In this document: in pieces, positions 16,737 through 25,745 of the stretch
Layout: each line of letters opens with the position of its first letter
How positions within the stretch are numbered: the first letter of the stretch is position 1
NCBI RefSeq assembly: GCF_030151085.1
Contig: NZ_JASLER010000066.1
Location: 1-52,610, forward strand
Direction of reading: 5' to 3'
Source of the DNA: Bacteroides sp.
GTDB taxonomy: Bacteria; Bacteroidota; Bacteroidia; Bacteroidales; Bacteroidaceae
DNA: 52,610 nucleotides
The notes under the pieces: model-generated
Told to the model about the DNA's origin: nothing
Database searches by the model: none
Seen by the model: the letters and a program-made list of their open reading frames with translations, nothing else
Made by a program: the position numbers and the translations under genes

Positions 16737-17843
16737 ATGTCACACACATGTACAAAAGTTACGGTTCGCCAACGTGCCATTCGTAACGACAAGATTTCTC
16801 TCTATTTGGACTACTACCCAGCAGTTCGCAACCCCGAAACCATGCAGATGACTCGACGTGAGTATCTTGGAATCTACATCTACGCTCGCCCCAAGAACGA
16901 AATGGAGCGTGAGTTCAACAATGATATGCTGACCAAGGCAGAGGCGATCCGTTGCATTCGGGTGCAGTCGCTCATCAACGAAGAGTTTGGTTTTTTAGAC
17001 AAACACAAAATGAAAGCCGACTTTCTTGCCTACTTTTATAAAGTGGTGCGAATGAAAGACCATAAATGCCGCTCAGCATACGCTCATTTTGAGAATTTCG
17101 TTCACGGCAAATGCTTGTTTGGCGACCTCACCATAGAGCTTTGCCAACGTTTCAGAGCCTATCTACTCAATGCCGACGGACTTCGCCACGCCAGCAGACG
17201 GGTATCCATCAATTCGGCATCGGGCTACTATTGCCAATTCCGCTCCGTGCTGAAAGTCGCCTATCGTGATAAGATGATCCGCGAAAATATCAACGACTTT
17301 TTGGAGAGCATCGAGACGACCGATGTTAAAAAGGAATACCTGACCAATGACGAGGTGAAACGCTTAGCCGCCACCGAATGTGATATTCCTGTGTTAAAAC
17401 GTGCATCGCTCTTTTCGTGCCTAACGGGATTGCGTATCAGCGATATTCTGAACCTCAAATGGGAGGATTTCGAGATTGCTCCTGACCGAGGCTACTGCAT
17501 TCGTATCAGAACCGTAAAGACCCAAACCGAAGCAACACTGCCCATCAGTTTCGAAGCGTATGAGCTATGCGGAGAGCCCGACACAGGAAAAGTTTTTAAA
17601 GGTTTGACTCGTAGTATGACAAACTATCCGCTCCGTAACTGGTTGAAAAAGTGTGGCATAAAGAAGCATATCACGTTCCATTGCTTTCGTCACAGCTACG
17701 CCACAATGCAAATTGCAGCAGGCACAGATATTTACACCGTCAGCAAGATGCTCACCCACCGCAACGTCTCGACCACGCAGATTTACGCAGACCTTGTGAG
17801 CGACAAGAAGCGCGAAACGACCAATCGAATATCACTTAAATAA
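16737..17843 (+). CDS. int: Tyrosine site-specific integrase
   Basis: 368-aa tyrosine recombinase that should insert and excise the element at the mnmE 3' end. An N-terminal arm-binding region and a SAM-like core-binding domain (about 95-195) precede the catalytic domain. Its residues read Arg233 (TGLRISDILNL), Lys261, His315 and Arg318 (HCFRHSYAT), His341 (LTHRN) and nucleophile Tyr350 (TTQIYADL), so the active site is complete. The length is usual for Bacteroides element integrases. Confidence 0.95.
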   Translation: MSHTCTKVTVRQRAIRNDKISLYLDYYPAVRNPETMQMTRREYLGIYIYARPKNEMEREFNNDMLTKAEAIRCIRVQSLINEEFGFLDKHKMKADFLAYFYKVVRMKDHKCRSAYAHFENFVHGKCLFGDLTIELCQRFRAYLLNADGLRHASRRVSINSASGYYCQFRSVLKVAYRDKMIRENINDFLESIETTDVKKEYLTNDEVKRLAATECDIPVLKRASLFSCLTGLRISDILNLKWEDFEIAPDRGYCIRIRTVKTQTEATLPISFEAYELCGEPDTGKVFKGLTRSMTNYPLRNWLKKCGIKKHITFHCFRHSYATMQIAAGTDIYTVSKMLTHRNVSTTQIYADLVSDKKRETTNRISLK

Positions 17844-17855
17844 GTAATTATTTTC

Positions 17856-17915
17856 ATCAACATATCATATAGTAAATAAATATCGTTATATTTGCATATT
17901 ATATGATGTGTTGAT
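17856..17915 (+). promoter_or_regulatory. hipBA promoter flanked by an inverted-repeat operator
   Basis: ATCAACATATCATATA (17856-17871) and TATATGATGTGTTGAT (17900-17915) are inverted copies with one mismatch, 28 bp apart. The -7 element TATATTTG (17887-17894) lies between them. This is the layout expected for autorepression by the HipB-like protein encoded 4 bp downstream. Confidence 0.72.
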
Positions 17916-17918
17916 ATT

Positions 17919-18239
17919 ATGGCAAAAAATACAATGGGTACTAAGTTGCCCCGAAAATTAGAGCAAAAGATGGAGACGGTAGGCGAACAAATAAAGTTGG
18001 CTCGCTTGCGTCGTAACCTAAGTGTGGCACAGGTAGCGGAACGGGCTACCTGCTCACCTCTCACGGTTTCGCGCATTGAAAAAGGTGTGCCGACAGTCGC
18101 CATCGGGATATATCTTCGGGTGCTTTATGCCCTGCAACTCGATGAAGATATTCTCTGGCTTGCCAAAGAGGACACACTGGGTAAGTCGCTGCAAGATTTG
18201 ACCCTCAAGAGTCGAGAACGGGCATCTAAAAAAGAATAA
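17919..18239 (+). CDS. hipB: HipB-like XRE-family antitoxin
   Basis: 106-aa DNA-binding antitoxin. The helix-turn-helix region is IKLARLRRNLSVAQVAERATCSPLTVSRIEKG (about residues 24-56), followed by a short helical C-terminus that would contact HipA. It begins within the inverted-repeat operator region and ends 3 bp before the hipA start, the standard antitoxin-first order. It should repress its own operon and neutralize the kinase. Confidence 0.88.
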   Translation: MAKNTMGTKLPRKLEQKMETVGEQIKLARLRRNLSVAQVAERATCSPLTVSRIEKGVPTVAIGIYLRVLYALQLDEDILWLAKEDTLGKSLQDLTLKSRERASKKE

Positions 18240-18242
18240 ACA

Positions 18243-19514
18243 ATGAAAAAACTATATGTATATGCCGATTTTGATTGGCTGAAAGATATTGAACTCATCG
18301 GAGAGCTGAGCTACGAATCGCTTCGTGGCTCGGATAGCTATGGATTTAAGTTTGACAATGAATGGCTGAAAAAATACGGCAATTTATTTCTCAGTGATGA
18401 TCTGAACAACTACCCCGGACAGCAATACACGCAACCCGAAAAGGATATTTTCGGATGCTTCTCCGATGCTCTGCCCGACCGTTGGGGGCGCACGCTACTC
18501 AATCGTAGGGAGCAAATTTCAGCTGCGGAGGAGAAACGCTCTGTTCGCCGTCTATCTTCGTTTGATTATCTGTTGGGGATAGATGATTCATCGCGTATGG
18601 GCGGCTTCCGATTCAAAGAGACACCTGACGGTGATTTTATCAACTCAAGCAACACACTACGAATACCGCCGTTAACCAATATCCGAGAGTTGATGCACGC
18701 TTGCGAAGAGATAGAAAAAAGCGAACAGGAGAATCAACTGCCCGATAAAAAATGGCTTGCACAATTAGTTCAACCGGGCTCATCGCTCGGAGGAGCAAGA
18801 CCCAAAGCAAGCCTAATTGATGCAGATAAACGGTTGTGTATAGCCAAATTTCCATCTCGCAAAGATGATTATAACGTAGGACTTTGGGAGCATTTCAGCC
18901 ATCTGTTAGCCCGAAAAGCAGGCATTAATGCTGCATCGACACAGGTAATATCTACAAACGACAAGTATCACACCCTGTTATCTCATCGCTTTGACAGAGT
19001 TGAAACAGGTAAACGCATACACTTTGCCTCTGCGATGACATTGTTAGGACTTTCGGATGGCGCCAACGCAGGCACAGGCAACGGTTATTTAGATATGGTC
19101 GATTTCATTCTTCAAAACTGTGCGGATGTAAAAAAGAACCTGCAAGAACTTTATCGCCGTGTTGCGTTTAATATTTGCATAGCCAACTCCGACGACCATT
19201 TCCGCAATCACGGCTTTTTACTCACCCCCAAAGGGTGGACGCTTTCGCCTGCCTATGACATGAATCCTACGCTGAACGAATACCAAAGTCTGCTTATTTC
19301 CGACTCTTCGAGCAAAGCAGACTTGTCGATTCTTTTAGATGCTTCCGAAAATTATATGTTAACTCGTGAGGTAGCTGCACAAATTATCTCCGAAGTGGCA
19401 ACCACTGTGAAAGATTGGAGAGTTTTGGCTACCAAATTGGGAGTTGCAAACAGTGAAATGGAGATGTTCGGAGCGATTTTTAATGATAGAATCAAAAATT
19501 TTATCGGCAAATAA
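18243..19514 (+). CDS. hipA: HipA-like serine/threonine kinase toxin
   Basis: 423-aa HipA-family kinase; known members phosphorylate aminoacyl-tRNA synthetases such as GltX. The N-terminal subdomain includes FGCFSDALPDRWGR. The ATP-binding motif is SSLGGARPKASLID, the catalytic loop NSDDHFRNHGF and the metal-binding motif YDMNP. All key motifs are intact, so it should be active. Together with the upstream hipB it probably stabilizes the element by killing or arresting cells that lose it; it could also act in defence (inference). Confidence 0.9.
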   Translation: MKKLYVYADFDWLKDIELIGELSYESLRGSDSYGFKFDNEWLKKYGNLFLSDDLNNYPGQQYTQPEKDIFGCFSDALPDRWGRTLLNRREQISAAEEKRSVRRLSSFDYLLGIDDSSRMGGFRFKETPDGDFINSSNTLRIPPLTNIRELMHACEEIEKSEQENQLPDKKWLAQLVQPGSSLGGARPKASLIDADKRLCIAKFPSRKDDYNVGLWEHFSHLLARKAGINAASTQVISTNDKYHTLLSHRFDRVETGKRIHFASAMTLLGLSDGANAGTGNGYLDMVDFILQNCADVKKNLQELYRRVAFNICIANSDDHFRNHGFLLTPKGWTLSPAYDMNPTLNEYQSLLISDSSSKADLSILLDASENYMLTREVAAQIISEVATTVKDWRVLATKLGVANSEMEMFGAIFNDRIKNFIGK

Positions 19515-19702
19515 TTACTGAAACCCAGCCTTGCATTAATTGGGAAGGTGGCAAAACAACCGATATTTCTCTTGGAAAAGCGGCAAATGGGAAAAAGGCA
19601 TAATAATCGATTTTGAGAAGTTGAATTTTCAAATTATTTACTCTTTAAGGGTGGACAAATGCAGCCAAATGTGGACAAACAACGCCAAAAAGCCAAAATA
19701 CA

Positions 19703-19732
19703 TTGCGTGAGACAATTATCTGATTAACTTTG
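19703..19732 (+). promoter_or_regulatory. Promoter of the 19759 gene
   Basis: TTG (19703-19705), 19 bp, then TAACTTTG (19725-19732): a full match to the Bacteroidetes consensus. The rest of the gap 19515-19758 shows only an imperfect repeat of ATGCAGCCAAATGTGGACAA type and no gene. Confidence 0.75.
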
Positions 19733-19758
19733 CCTACAAACAATAACCATTGATTAAT

Positions 19759-20448
19759 ATGTCAGGCAAAAAAATAGATAACATTATTCTCATTAGTTTT
19801 ATTTGTGCATCAATTCTGTGCATAGCGGTTCTGGCGCGTATATACGTGGTGCAGGTGTTGAATCTGGACGAGTTTTCGGGATTTATCGTATTCTTGGTTT
19901 GCGGTTTATTGTTTGGGGCTCTCTATTTCGCGTTTCAGTCCATTGTCAATGACTTTCTGTCGCCTAAATTGGAGCGGCTTTTCGGTCGAGGACAATCGGA
20001 ATCAATTATCGAAGAGGAGCCAGTTCCAGAAGTAGCCTCCCTGCCCCAATACAACGAATATAAATTAGCAACTGAGCAGCGAGCCGCCGAGCAGCAGCAA
20101 CAAACGCTCGACAATGTAATCCGCTACACGATGGAAAAACTCTCCGCCTATATGAGCGAGGCGGATATGAAGTCGCTCTGCGAGAATATTCGCACCTTTC
20201 AATTTGCCAACGAACAGGAGTGCGACAAGATAGATACTTTTGTGGTGGTTGATAGCAAGGTTCGTGTGGTTGACATTCTGCACTACGGGTGGAACATCGG
20301 AAATCAATTCAAGAAATCGGGCCCGGAAACCGCAGCTTTCCTAAAACAAGTCTTCGCACGGAGTTTTGAAAAATACGAAAAGTCAACCATTAAAAGCAAA
20401 CTACGAATGGAGGGCGGCACAATAATCAAGTTACAGAAAGAGATATAG
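19759..20448 (+). CDS. Element membrane protein, function unknown
   Basis: 229-aa protein (ATG at 19759; an in-frame TTG lies 9 bp upstream). Two N-terminal transmembrane helices (about 8-30 and 40-62) are followed by a long cytoplasmic part with a Gln/Glu-rich linker (ATEQRAAEQQQQ) and an alpha-helical C-terminal domain. No catalytic motif is visible. It has its own promoter and terminator and sits just before the replication genes. I recognise this gene order from other Bacteroides mobilizable elements but know no function. Confidence 0.72.
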   Translation: MSGKKIDNIILISFICASILCIAVLARIYVVQVLNLDEFSGFIVFLVCGLLFGALYFAFQSIVNDFLSPKLERLFGRGQSESIIEEEPVPEVASLPQYNEYKLATEQRAAEQQQQTLDNVIRYTMEKLSAYMSEADMKSLCENIRTFQFANEQECDKIDTFVVVDSKVRVVDILHYGWNIGNQFKKSGPETAAFLKQVFARSFEKYEKSTIKSKLRMEGGTIIKLQKEI

Positions 20449-20473
20449 ACCCTCTCTCTACTCCAACTAATCA

Positions 20474-20512
20474 GGCAATCACGCAAAAACGTGGTTGCCA
20501 TTTCTTTTTTTT
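20474..20512 (+). terminator. Terminator after the membrane protein gene
   Basis: Stem GGCAATCACG / CGTGGTTGCC around CAAAAA, followed by ATTTCTTTTTTTT. Confidence 0.88.
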
Positions 20513-20623
20513 ATCAGTATAGAATATCAATAATCGGTTATTTATTGGTGATTATCAGGTGACGCATTTCGCCTTGAAAACACCTATTTCCTTTGCCCAC
20601 GAACCATTAAAAATCATGTGTTT

Positions 20624-20989
20624 ATGTGCAAAGAAGAGATTACATTCGATAAGCTGCCCCAGGCGGTGGCTTATCTGACCGAGCAGGTCTCGGAACTGAA
20701 AAAATTGGTGGCGGAGATTCTCCCCGCACCGAGCGACAACCGACAATTGGTAGGCATCGACGATACTTGCCGAATCATCAAAAAGGCAAAGCCGACTATC
20801 TATGCCCTCGTCCGCAAGGGACTTCTGCCGTCGTACAAGAAAGGCAAGCAACTCTATTTCTACGAGAACGAGCTGTTGGAGTGGATTGAGACGGGGCGTA
20901 AGGCGACCTCCACACAGAGTTATGATGAGGTGTTGTCTGCAATGCAGAATGATGTACGTCGCAAACCCAAATCGGGCTTCGGTCTTTAA
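20624..20989 (+). CDS. Excisionase-like helix-turn-helix protein
   Basis: 121-aa DNA-binding protein. An N-terminal coiled segment (KLPQAVAYLTEQVSELKKLV) precedes a MerR/excisionase-like HTH (LVGIDDTCRIIKKAKPTIYALVRKGLLPSYKKGKQLYFYENELLEWIETG). Such proteins stand before the DUF3987 gene in many Bacteroides mobilizable elements and may be excision or replication accessory factors. ATG 20624 is chosen; GTG 20618 is in frame upstream. Confidence 0.82.
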   Translation: MCKEEITFDKLPQAVAYLTEQVSELKKLVAEILPAPSDNRQLVGIDDTCRIIKKAKPTIYALVRKGLLPSYKKGKQLYFYENELLEWIETGRKATSTQSYDEVLSAMQNDVRRKPKSGFGL

Positions 20990-21001
20990 TTCGTTGCTGC
21001 T

Positions 21002-22387
21002 ATGGAAGAGAACAAAATCACAGCCGAAGGGATTATCAGTGAAGCGTTGTCATGCGGTGATGTGCTTGCTGGGTCGCAGTTTCCGCTCCACATTTTTCCT
21101 GCTAAATTTCAAGAGATAGCCCGTACCACAAGCCATTGTCTGGGCTATCCGCTCGACTTTGTCGCCAGCTCGATGCTCTTTGCGGCATCGGTGGCCATCG
21201 GCAACACCTATTCTATTAAGGTAACGCAGGGATGGACGGAGCGTGCCACCCTCTATATGGCACTTGTGGGCAAGGCAGGCGTAAACAAGAGCCACCCGAT
21301 GAGCTTTGCGATGCAACCGCTTTTGAGTCACGATGCAGCGGAACATCATAAATTCAAAATGCAGTATGCCCAGTACCAACAACTCGCATCCCTCACACCC
21401 AAAGAGCGCAAAGAACAGGGCATAAACGAAATGCCGCAAGCCCCCAGCCTGCACAAATTTGTCGTGTCGGACATTACACAAGAAGGATTGGCCTATATGC
21501 ACGAGCAGAACAAACGGGGCATTTGCCTCTATGTGGATGAGTTAAAAACGTGGGTTAATAACTTCAACCGCTACTCGAAAGGCTCCGAAGAGCAATTCTG
21601 GCTCTCGAATTTCAGCGGCAAACCGATTATCGTGGACCGTCGCAACAACGAGCACTCTATCTCGGTACGCAAATCTTTTATCAGTGTCATCGGCAGCATT
21701 CAGTTTCACCAACTGTGCGACCTTGCCAAAGGCGACAAAAGCGATAACGGTTTCATAGACCGCATTCTGTTTGTCGTGCCTCGCAAGATGCAAAAGCAGT
21801 ATTGGAGCACGGATGAACTGCCCTCCTCAATTGATGTGGTTTGGAACGATACGATAAAACGGTTGACCGAGATTGATTGTGCTATGGATGAGAATGGCGA
21901 TCCGGTTCCGGTAGAGTTGAGCTATGACAGCGAAGCCAGAGCCAAACTTTATCAATGGCAACGGGGCAATGTAGACCTGTGCAACAGCGAATTTAATGAA
22001 CGACTGATAGGGATATATAGCAAATTGGAAATTTACATCTCACGATTTAGTCTTGTGTTGCAACTCATTCATTGGGTATTTGGCGAGCAGGCGAAAGAGT
22101 GTGTCGGGCTGGGTAGTTTAGATGGTGCCATCGAACTGACCGAATATTTCCGCCAGACAGCACAGAGGGTACAAACGATAATCTCCAACTACATTATCGA
22201 GCAACTCAATGAAACGCAAAAGGCTGTATTGAGCGCACTACCCGAAACCTTCAGTACAGCCGAAGGTCTTGCCATCGCCCTGCAACACTCTACGCCCGAA
22301 AGGACATTCAAGGAGTTTCTACGCAACGGCACAGGCACACTGTTTCGCAAAGAGAAGCACGGTGTCTACACAAAAATCAACGATTAA
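21002..22387 (+). CDS. DUF3987-type replication protein
   Basis: 461-aa protein of the DUF3987 type, probably a P-loop NTPase for element replication. A variant Walker A, LVGKAGVNKSHP, lies near residues 92-103. A Walker B-like acidic patch follows (ICLYVDELKTWVNNF, near 174-188), then an SxIGSIQFHQL block that may be sensor 1. It lies 12 bp after the HTH gene and 80 bp before the toprim-like gene, so the three are probably one operon. Whether it is a helicase or primase partner is inferred from context. Confidence 0.8.
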   Translation: MEENKITAEGIISEALSCGDVLAGSQFPLHIFPAKFQEIARTTSHCLGYPLDFVASSMLFAASVAIGNTYSIKVTQGWTERATLYMALVGKAGVNKSHPMSFAMQPLLSHDAAEHHKFKMQYAQYQQLASLTPKERKEQGINEMPQAPSLHKFVVSDITQEGLAYMHEQNKRGICLYVDELKTWVNNFNRYSKGSEEQFWLSNFSGKPIIVDRRNNEHSISVRKSFISVIGSIQFHQLCDLAKGDKSDNGFIDRILFVVPRKMQKQYWSTDELPSSIDVVWNDTIKRLTEIDCAMDENGDPVPVELSYDSEARAKLYQWQRGNVDLCNSEFNERLIGIYSKLEIYISRFSLVLQLIHWVFGEQAKECVGLGSLDGAIELTEYFRQTAQRVQTIISNYIIEQLNETQKAVLSALPETFSTAEGLAIALQHSTPERTFKEFLRNGTGTLFRKEKHGVYTKIND

Positions 22388-22467
22388 TTACCCTGCACTT
22401 TCCGCACTATCGGCACTTTGCTTTTTGAAAGTGCCAATAATGCCGAAAATGCAACAACACCAATGTT

Positions 22468-23517
22468 ATGAACCATAGATTCACATTAGAACCCTATAAA
22501 GGTGTTGCCTCCCGACACACCTGTCCGGAGTGCAAACACAAAAGATGTTTTTCACGATATATCGACACCGAAGAGCAGATTCACTTTCCCGAACACGTCG
22601 GACGGTGCGACCGTGAACAGAAGTGCGGCTATCACTTCACGCCGAAAGAGTATTTCGAGCAGAACCCGGAGCAGCAAACGCAAACCTACGAGCGGATCGC
22701 ACGCCCGGTGCCACCACCTCTGCCTATAAGCTACATAGATGCCACACTCGTGGAACGGTCGATGAATCGTTATCGGGAAAATCGTCTGTTTCAGTTTCTC
22801 ACGTCTCAGTTGGGTGAGGGCGAAGCGTTGCGGTTGATGCGGCTCTATCGGGTTGGTACGGCAAACCATTGGCAAGGGGCAACCGTCTTTTGGCAAACTG
22901 ACATCCACGACAGGGTGCGCACAGGCAAAATCATGCTCTACAATCCGACAACAGGCAAACGCATCAAAGAACCACACAATCATATTACGTGGGTGCATTC
23001 CATTCTCCACAAAGAGGGGTTCAACCTCCGTCAATGTTTCTTCGGTGAACACCTCTTGCCGACAGATACCGCCAAGTCCGTCGCCATTGTCGAGAGCGAG
23101 AAAAGCGCACTCATCGCCAGCTCCTACCTGCCGCAATATTTATGGATTGCATCGGGAGGAAAGAACGGTTGTTTCCGAGATGAGAACCTCAGCGTGCTGC
23201 GTGGACGAAACGTGGTTCTGTTTCCTGATTTGGGAGCGACGGAGGATTGGGCGAGCAAAATTCCAACGATGCAACGGATGGGAATTACGGTCAAACTATT
23301 CGACTATTTGGAGCAGAACGCCACCGAAAAGCAACGTGCAGAGGGATTCGATATTGCAGATTTTCTGCTCGAGATGAAGCAACCGCAAGCCATACTTCAA
23401 GGGATGATCGCACGCAATCCGTCACTGAAAACACTGATAGATTCGCTCGGTTTAGAGCTGGTAAAAGAGGAAGAACATCTCCCGAAAACCATCAAAAAAC
23501 GAGGTCTAAAGATGTAG
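22468..23517 (+). CDS. Zinc-finger/toprim-like primase-type protein (DUF6371-like)
   Basis: 349-aa protein. The N-terminal zinc-binding region has CPECKHKRCF and CDREQKCGYHF (about 19-53), similar to CHC2-type primase fingers. A toprim-like block follows: VAIVESEKSALIASSYL (acidic Glu), IASGGKNG, and VVLFPDLGATEDW (acidic pair). With the upstream DUF3987 protein it likely forms the element's replication priming machinery, used after excision or transfer. DUF6371 is my best family guess. Confidence 0.72.
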   Translation: MNHRFTLEPYKGVASRHTCPECKHKRCFSRYIDTEEQIHFPEHVGRCDREQKCGYHFTPKEYFEQNPEQQTQTYERIARPVPPPLPISYIDATLVERSMNRYRENRLFQFLTSQLGEGEALRLMRLYRVGTANHWQGATVFWQTDIHDRVRTGKIMLYNPTTGKRIKEPHNHITWVHSILHKEGFNLRQCFFGEHLLPTDTAKSVAIVESEKSALIASSYLPQYLWIASGGKNGCFRDENLSVLRGRNVVLFPDLGATEDWASKIPTMQRMGITVKLFDYLEQNATEKQRAEGFDIADFLLEMKQPQAILQGMIARNPSLKTLIDSLGLELVKEEEHLPKTIKKRGLKM

Positions 23518-23553
23518 GCAACAACCTACTATAAGTTAATTGAGAATTGGGTT

Positions 23554-23592
23554 AGCAAGTTTATGTTTTTGGTACCAAAAACCCTACTTGCT
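23554..23592 (+). other. Candidate origin of transfer (oriT)
   Basis: Nested inverted repeats in the gap before mobC: outer arms AGCAAGT (23554-23560) and ACTTGCT (23586-23592), and inner palindrome GTTTTTGGTACCAAAAAC (23565-23582). CCCGATGG follows. The position directly upstream of the MobC/relaxase genes is where oriT normally lies. The nick site is not identified. Confidence 0.6.
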
Positions 23593-23654
23593 CCCGATGG
23601 TCAAGCCGTGCAACGGCAGCGAATTAATTATTATTCAACATTTAAACAAGTAAA

Positions 23655-24002
23655 ATGAAAGTACGTAAAAAAGGAGGTCGCCCCCTCAAAGAAGATATAG
23701 AAAAACGAAGCTACCGAGTAAACCTGATGCTCAATACAGAGGAGTATCTTACCCTTGCATCGAAAGCAGGAGAAGCCTGTTTGTCGTTCAAAGATTTTAT
23801 CCGATCTATCATTCCCAAGGCGGAAATACGACAACACCTTTCGCCCGAAACGATGGGACTTATTCGGCAGTTGGCAGGTATGGCAAACAACCTAAATCAG
23901 ATAGCCCACCGAGCTAATGCAGCAGGCTATCGGGATGCTCGAACGGAGTATCTGTTCCTTGCCGAAAAGATTGATAACCTACTAAACGAACTCGAAAAAT
24001 GA
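23655..24002 (+). CDS. mobC: MobC-like relaxosome accessory protein
   Basis: 115-aa basic protein. It begins MKVRKKGGRPLKED and has a ribbon-helix-helix-like segment (YRVNLMLNTEEYLTLASKAG) followed by a MobC-type helix IRQLAGMANNLNQIAHRAN (about 75-93). Such proteins bind oriT and help the relaxase open the strands. Its stop overlaps the relaxase start (ATGATG), so the two are translationally coupled. Confidence 0.88.
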   Translation: MKVRKKGGRPLKEDIEKRSYRVNLMLNTEEYLTLASKAGEACLSFKDFIRSIIPKAEIRQHLSPETMGLIRQLAGMANNLNQIAHRANAAGYRDARTEYLFLAEKIDNLLNELEK

Positions 24003-24925
24003 TGGCAAAAATCACAAAAGGTTCAGCTTTTGCCGGAGCCGTAAAATATATCTTCGATTCCAAAAAGCAGACCGAACTTTTGGCTGCCGAGGGGGTGCGA
24101 TTGAAAAGCGTAGAGTCAGTCGCCCGAAATTTTGAAGCCCAACGGCAACTCAACACAAGAGTTACTCGTCCGGTCGGACATATCTCGCTCGACTTCTCTG
24201 CGCAAGACCGCCAACGGCTCGACAATGCCACGATGGTCGCCATTGCACAAGAGTATATGCAGCGCATGGGGATTCGCAACACGCAGTTCATCATCGGTCG
24301 CCACCACGACCGAGAACATCCGCACATACACCTGCTCTACAACCGTGTAGATAACAACGGCTGTACCATCTCCGACCACCACGACCGCATTCGGAGTACC
24401 AAAATTTGTAGGGAGCTAACCGAAAAACACGGACTATACGTTTCGAGCGGCAAAGAGAATGTTAAACGTGAAAGACTTCGAGAACCCGATGCGACCAAAT
24501 ATCGCATATACGATGCACTGGTGCGGCACATTCCACAATCTGGATCGTGGAGCGAACTTCAAAGTAGGCTTCGAGCAGAGGGAATAGAAATTGGTTTCAA
24601 GACCAAAGGTTCCACCTCTCAGGTCGAGGGCGTGCGGTTCACGATGAACAACCTATCGTTCAACGGTTCCAAAGTAGACCGTCAGTTCAGCTACTCAAAG
24701 ATTGACTATGCTCTACGGCAGAATGCACGTGAGGAGAAACAAAGTTTGCAGCCACTGCAACCCGTTCAGCCACACCACACCGAACAACACGAAAGCAGTT
24801 CATCAGGCAACACCATCGGTTCACTCTTTGATCTACCGGCATTCTCCAACGGTACCGATCCCGAAGAAGAGGCGTTCCGTCGCCAAATGCAACGCAAGAA
24901 AAAGAAAAAAGGAATCAGATTTTAA
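23999..24925 (+). CDS. HUH relaxase (mobilization nuclease)
   Basis: 308-aa relaxase that nicks oriT and pilots the strand in transfer. The metal-binding motif is H102-H103-D-R-E-H107-P-H109-I-H111 (GRHHDREHPHIHLLYNRV). The conserved upstream segment KGSAFAGAVKYI is present; the nucleophile tyrosine is probably Tyr17 (AVKYIFD). The C-terminus is basic (MQRKKKKKGIRF). Length is typical for small Bacteroides mobilization proteins. No coupling protein or T4SS is present, so transfer needs a helper element. Confidence 0.92.
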   Translation: MMAKITKGSAFAGAVKYIFDSKKQTELLAAEGVRLKSVESVARNFEAQRQLNTRVTRPVGHISLDFSAQDRQRLDNATMVAIAQEYMQRMGIRNTQFIIGRHHDREHPHIHLLYNRVDNNGCTISDHHDRIRSTKICRELTEKHGLYVSSGKENVKRERLREPDATKYRIYDALVRHIPQSGSWSELQSRLRAEGIEIGFKTKGSTSQVEGVRFTMNNLSFNGSKVDRQFSYSKIDYALRQNAREEKQSLQPLQPVQPHHTEQHESSSSGNTIGSLFDLPAFSNGTDPEEEAFRRQMQRKKKKKGIRF

Positions 24926-24945
24926 ACACTTAAAAATTAAAAAAT

Positions 24946-25626
24946 ATGGATGCAAAATTAGTAATTACCTCATTTGATGAACTTCGCAAGCTCATCATCG
25001 AACAGTTCAAAAACCTATCAAAGCAGATGGAGTCGGCAAAAACCACTCCATCGGAACAAGCCTCACCCACAGTTGATACCTCGCAAATCGAAGAGCTAAT
25101 ACGAAATATTCCGCAGCCCGACCTCTCGAACTTAGAACAGTCAGCAGCTAACACCAACGCCCTAATCAAGAGCGAATTTGAGCGGTCAAACGAGCAAATT
25201 CACGAGCTAAGCGAAAAAATCGACAACCGCCAATTCGCTCCCCTACCACCACAAAAGCACCTCCACACCATTGAGTTAAAATCCTCAAAGGTGATCGTTG
25301 CATTGGTCTCGCTCGGTGTAGCACTGCTCGCCTCAATGAGCTACAACGTCTATCAGTTCTCAGCAAATAGCCGGTTGACGGACAACGATATTAAGTTCCG
25401 CTACATCAAAGCAATGGGCGAAATCACTCCCGACAACTTGTTCAAACTCGAAACCATCTTTGAATTTGAGCCTGACAAGCAGAAACAACACTCTCTGCGT
25501 AAAATGGTTGAAGAGCACGAACAGCGTGTCGAGCAGCGAGCCCGCGACCTCGAACAAGCTCGCCTAAAAGAGGTACAAGCCGAGCAGCTCCGCAAAGAAG
25601 CGGAGAGCATCAAACAGAAGAAATAG
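24946..25626 (+). CDS. Mobilization-region coiled-coil membrane protein
   Basis: 226-aa protein of unknown function. Residues 1-95 are helical with a Thr/Pro/Ser-rich stretch. One transmembrane helix lies near residues 115-136 (VIVALVSLGVALLASMSYNVYQF). The C-terminal 60 residues are a charged coiled coil (EHEQRVEQRARDLEQARLKEVQ). It follows the relaxase by 20 bp and ends in a terminator, so it belongs to the mobilization operon and might link the relaxosome to the membrane (inference). Confidence 0.72.
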   Translation: MDAKLVITSFDELRKLIIEQFKNLSKQMESAKTTPSEQASPTVDTSQIEELIRNIPQPDLSNLEQSAANTNALIKSEFERSNEQIHELSEKIDNRQFAPLPPQKHLHTIELKSSKVIVALVSLGVALLASMSYNVYQFSANSRLTDNDIKFRYIKAMGEITPDNLFKLETIFEFEPDKQKQHSLRKMVEEHEQRVEQRARDLEQARLKEVQAEQLRKEAESIKQKK

Positions 25627-25640
25627 ATTATCAATCAGTT

Positions 25641-25680
25641 GAAAAGATGGAGATTTTTAGCATTCTCCATCTTTTCGCTT
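25641..25680 (+). terminator. Terminator of the mobilization operon
   Basis: Perfect 13-bp stem GAAAAGATGGAGA / TCTCCATCTTTTC (25641-25653, 25664-25676), followed by GCTTTTA. Confidence 0.82.
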
Positions 25681-25708
25681 TTACATAGCGTAATTTTTCA
25701 TATCTTTG
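25679..25708 (+). promoter_or_regulatory. Promoter of the restriction-modification-like locus
   Basis: TTT (25679-25681), 19 bp, then TATCTTTG (25701-25708), about 38 bp before the controller gene. The -7 is a consensus match; the -33 is approximate. Confidence 0.55.
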
Positions 25709-25745
25709 TAGTATGACAGATGTAAACATCAAAAAATAATTTGAG

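Noticed and set aside
22552..23136. Minus-strand open frame of 194 codons
   Set aside because: It is antisense to the zinc-finger/toprim-like gene, whose motifs are clear; no motif on the minus strand.
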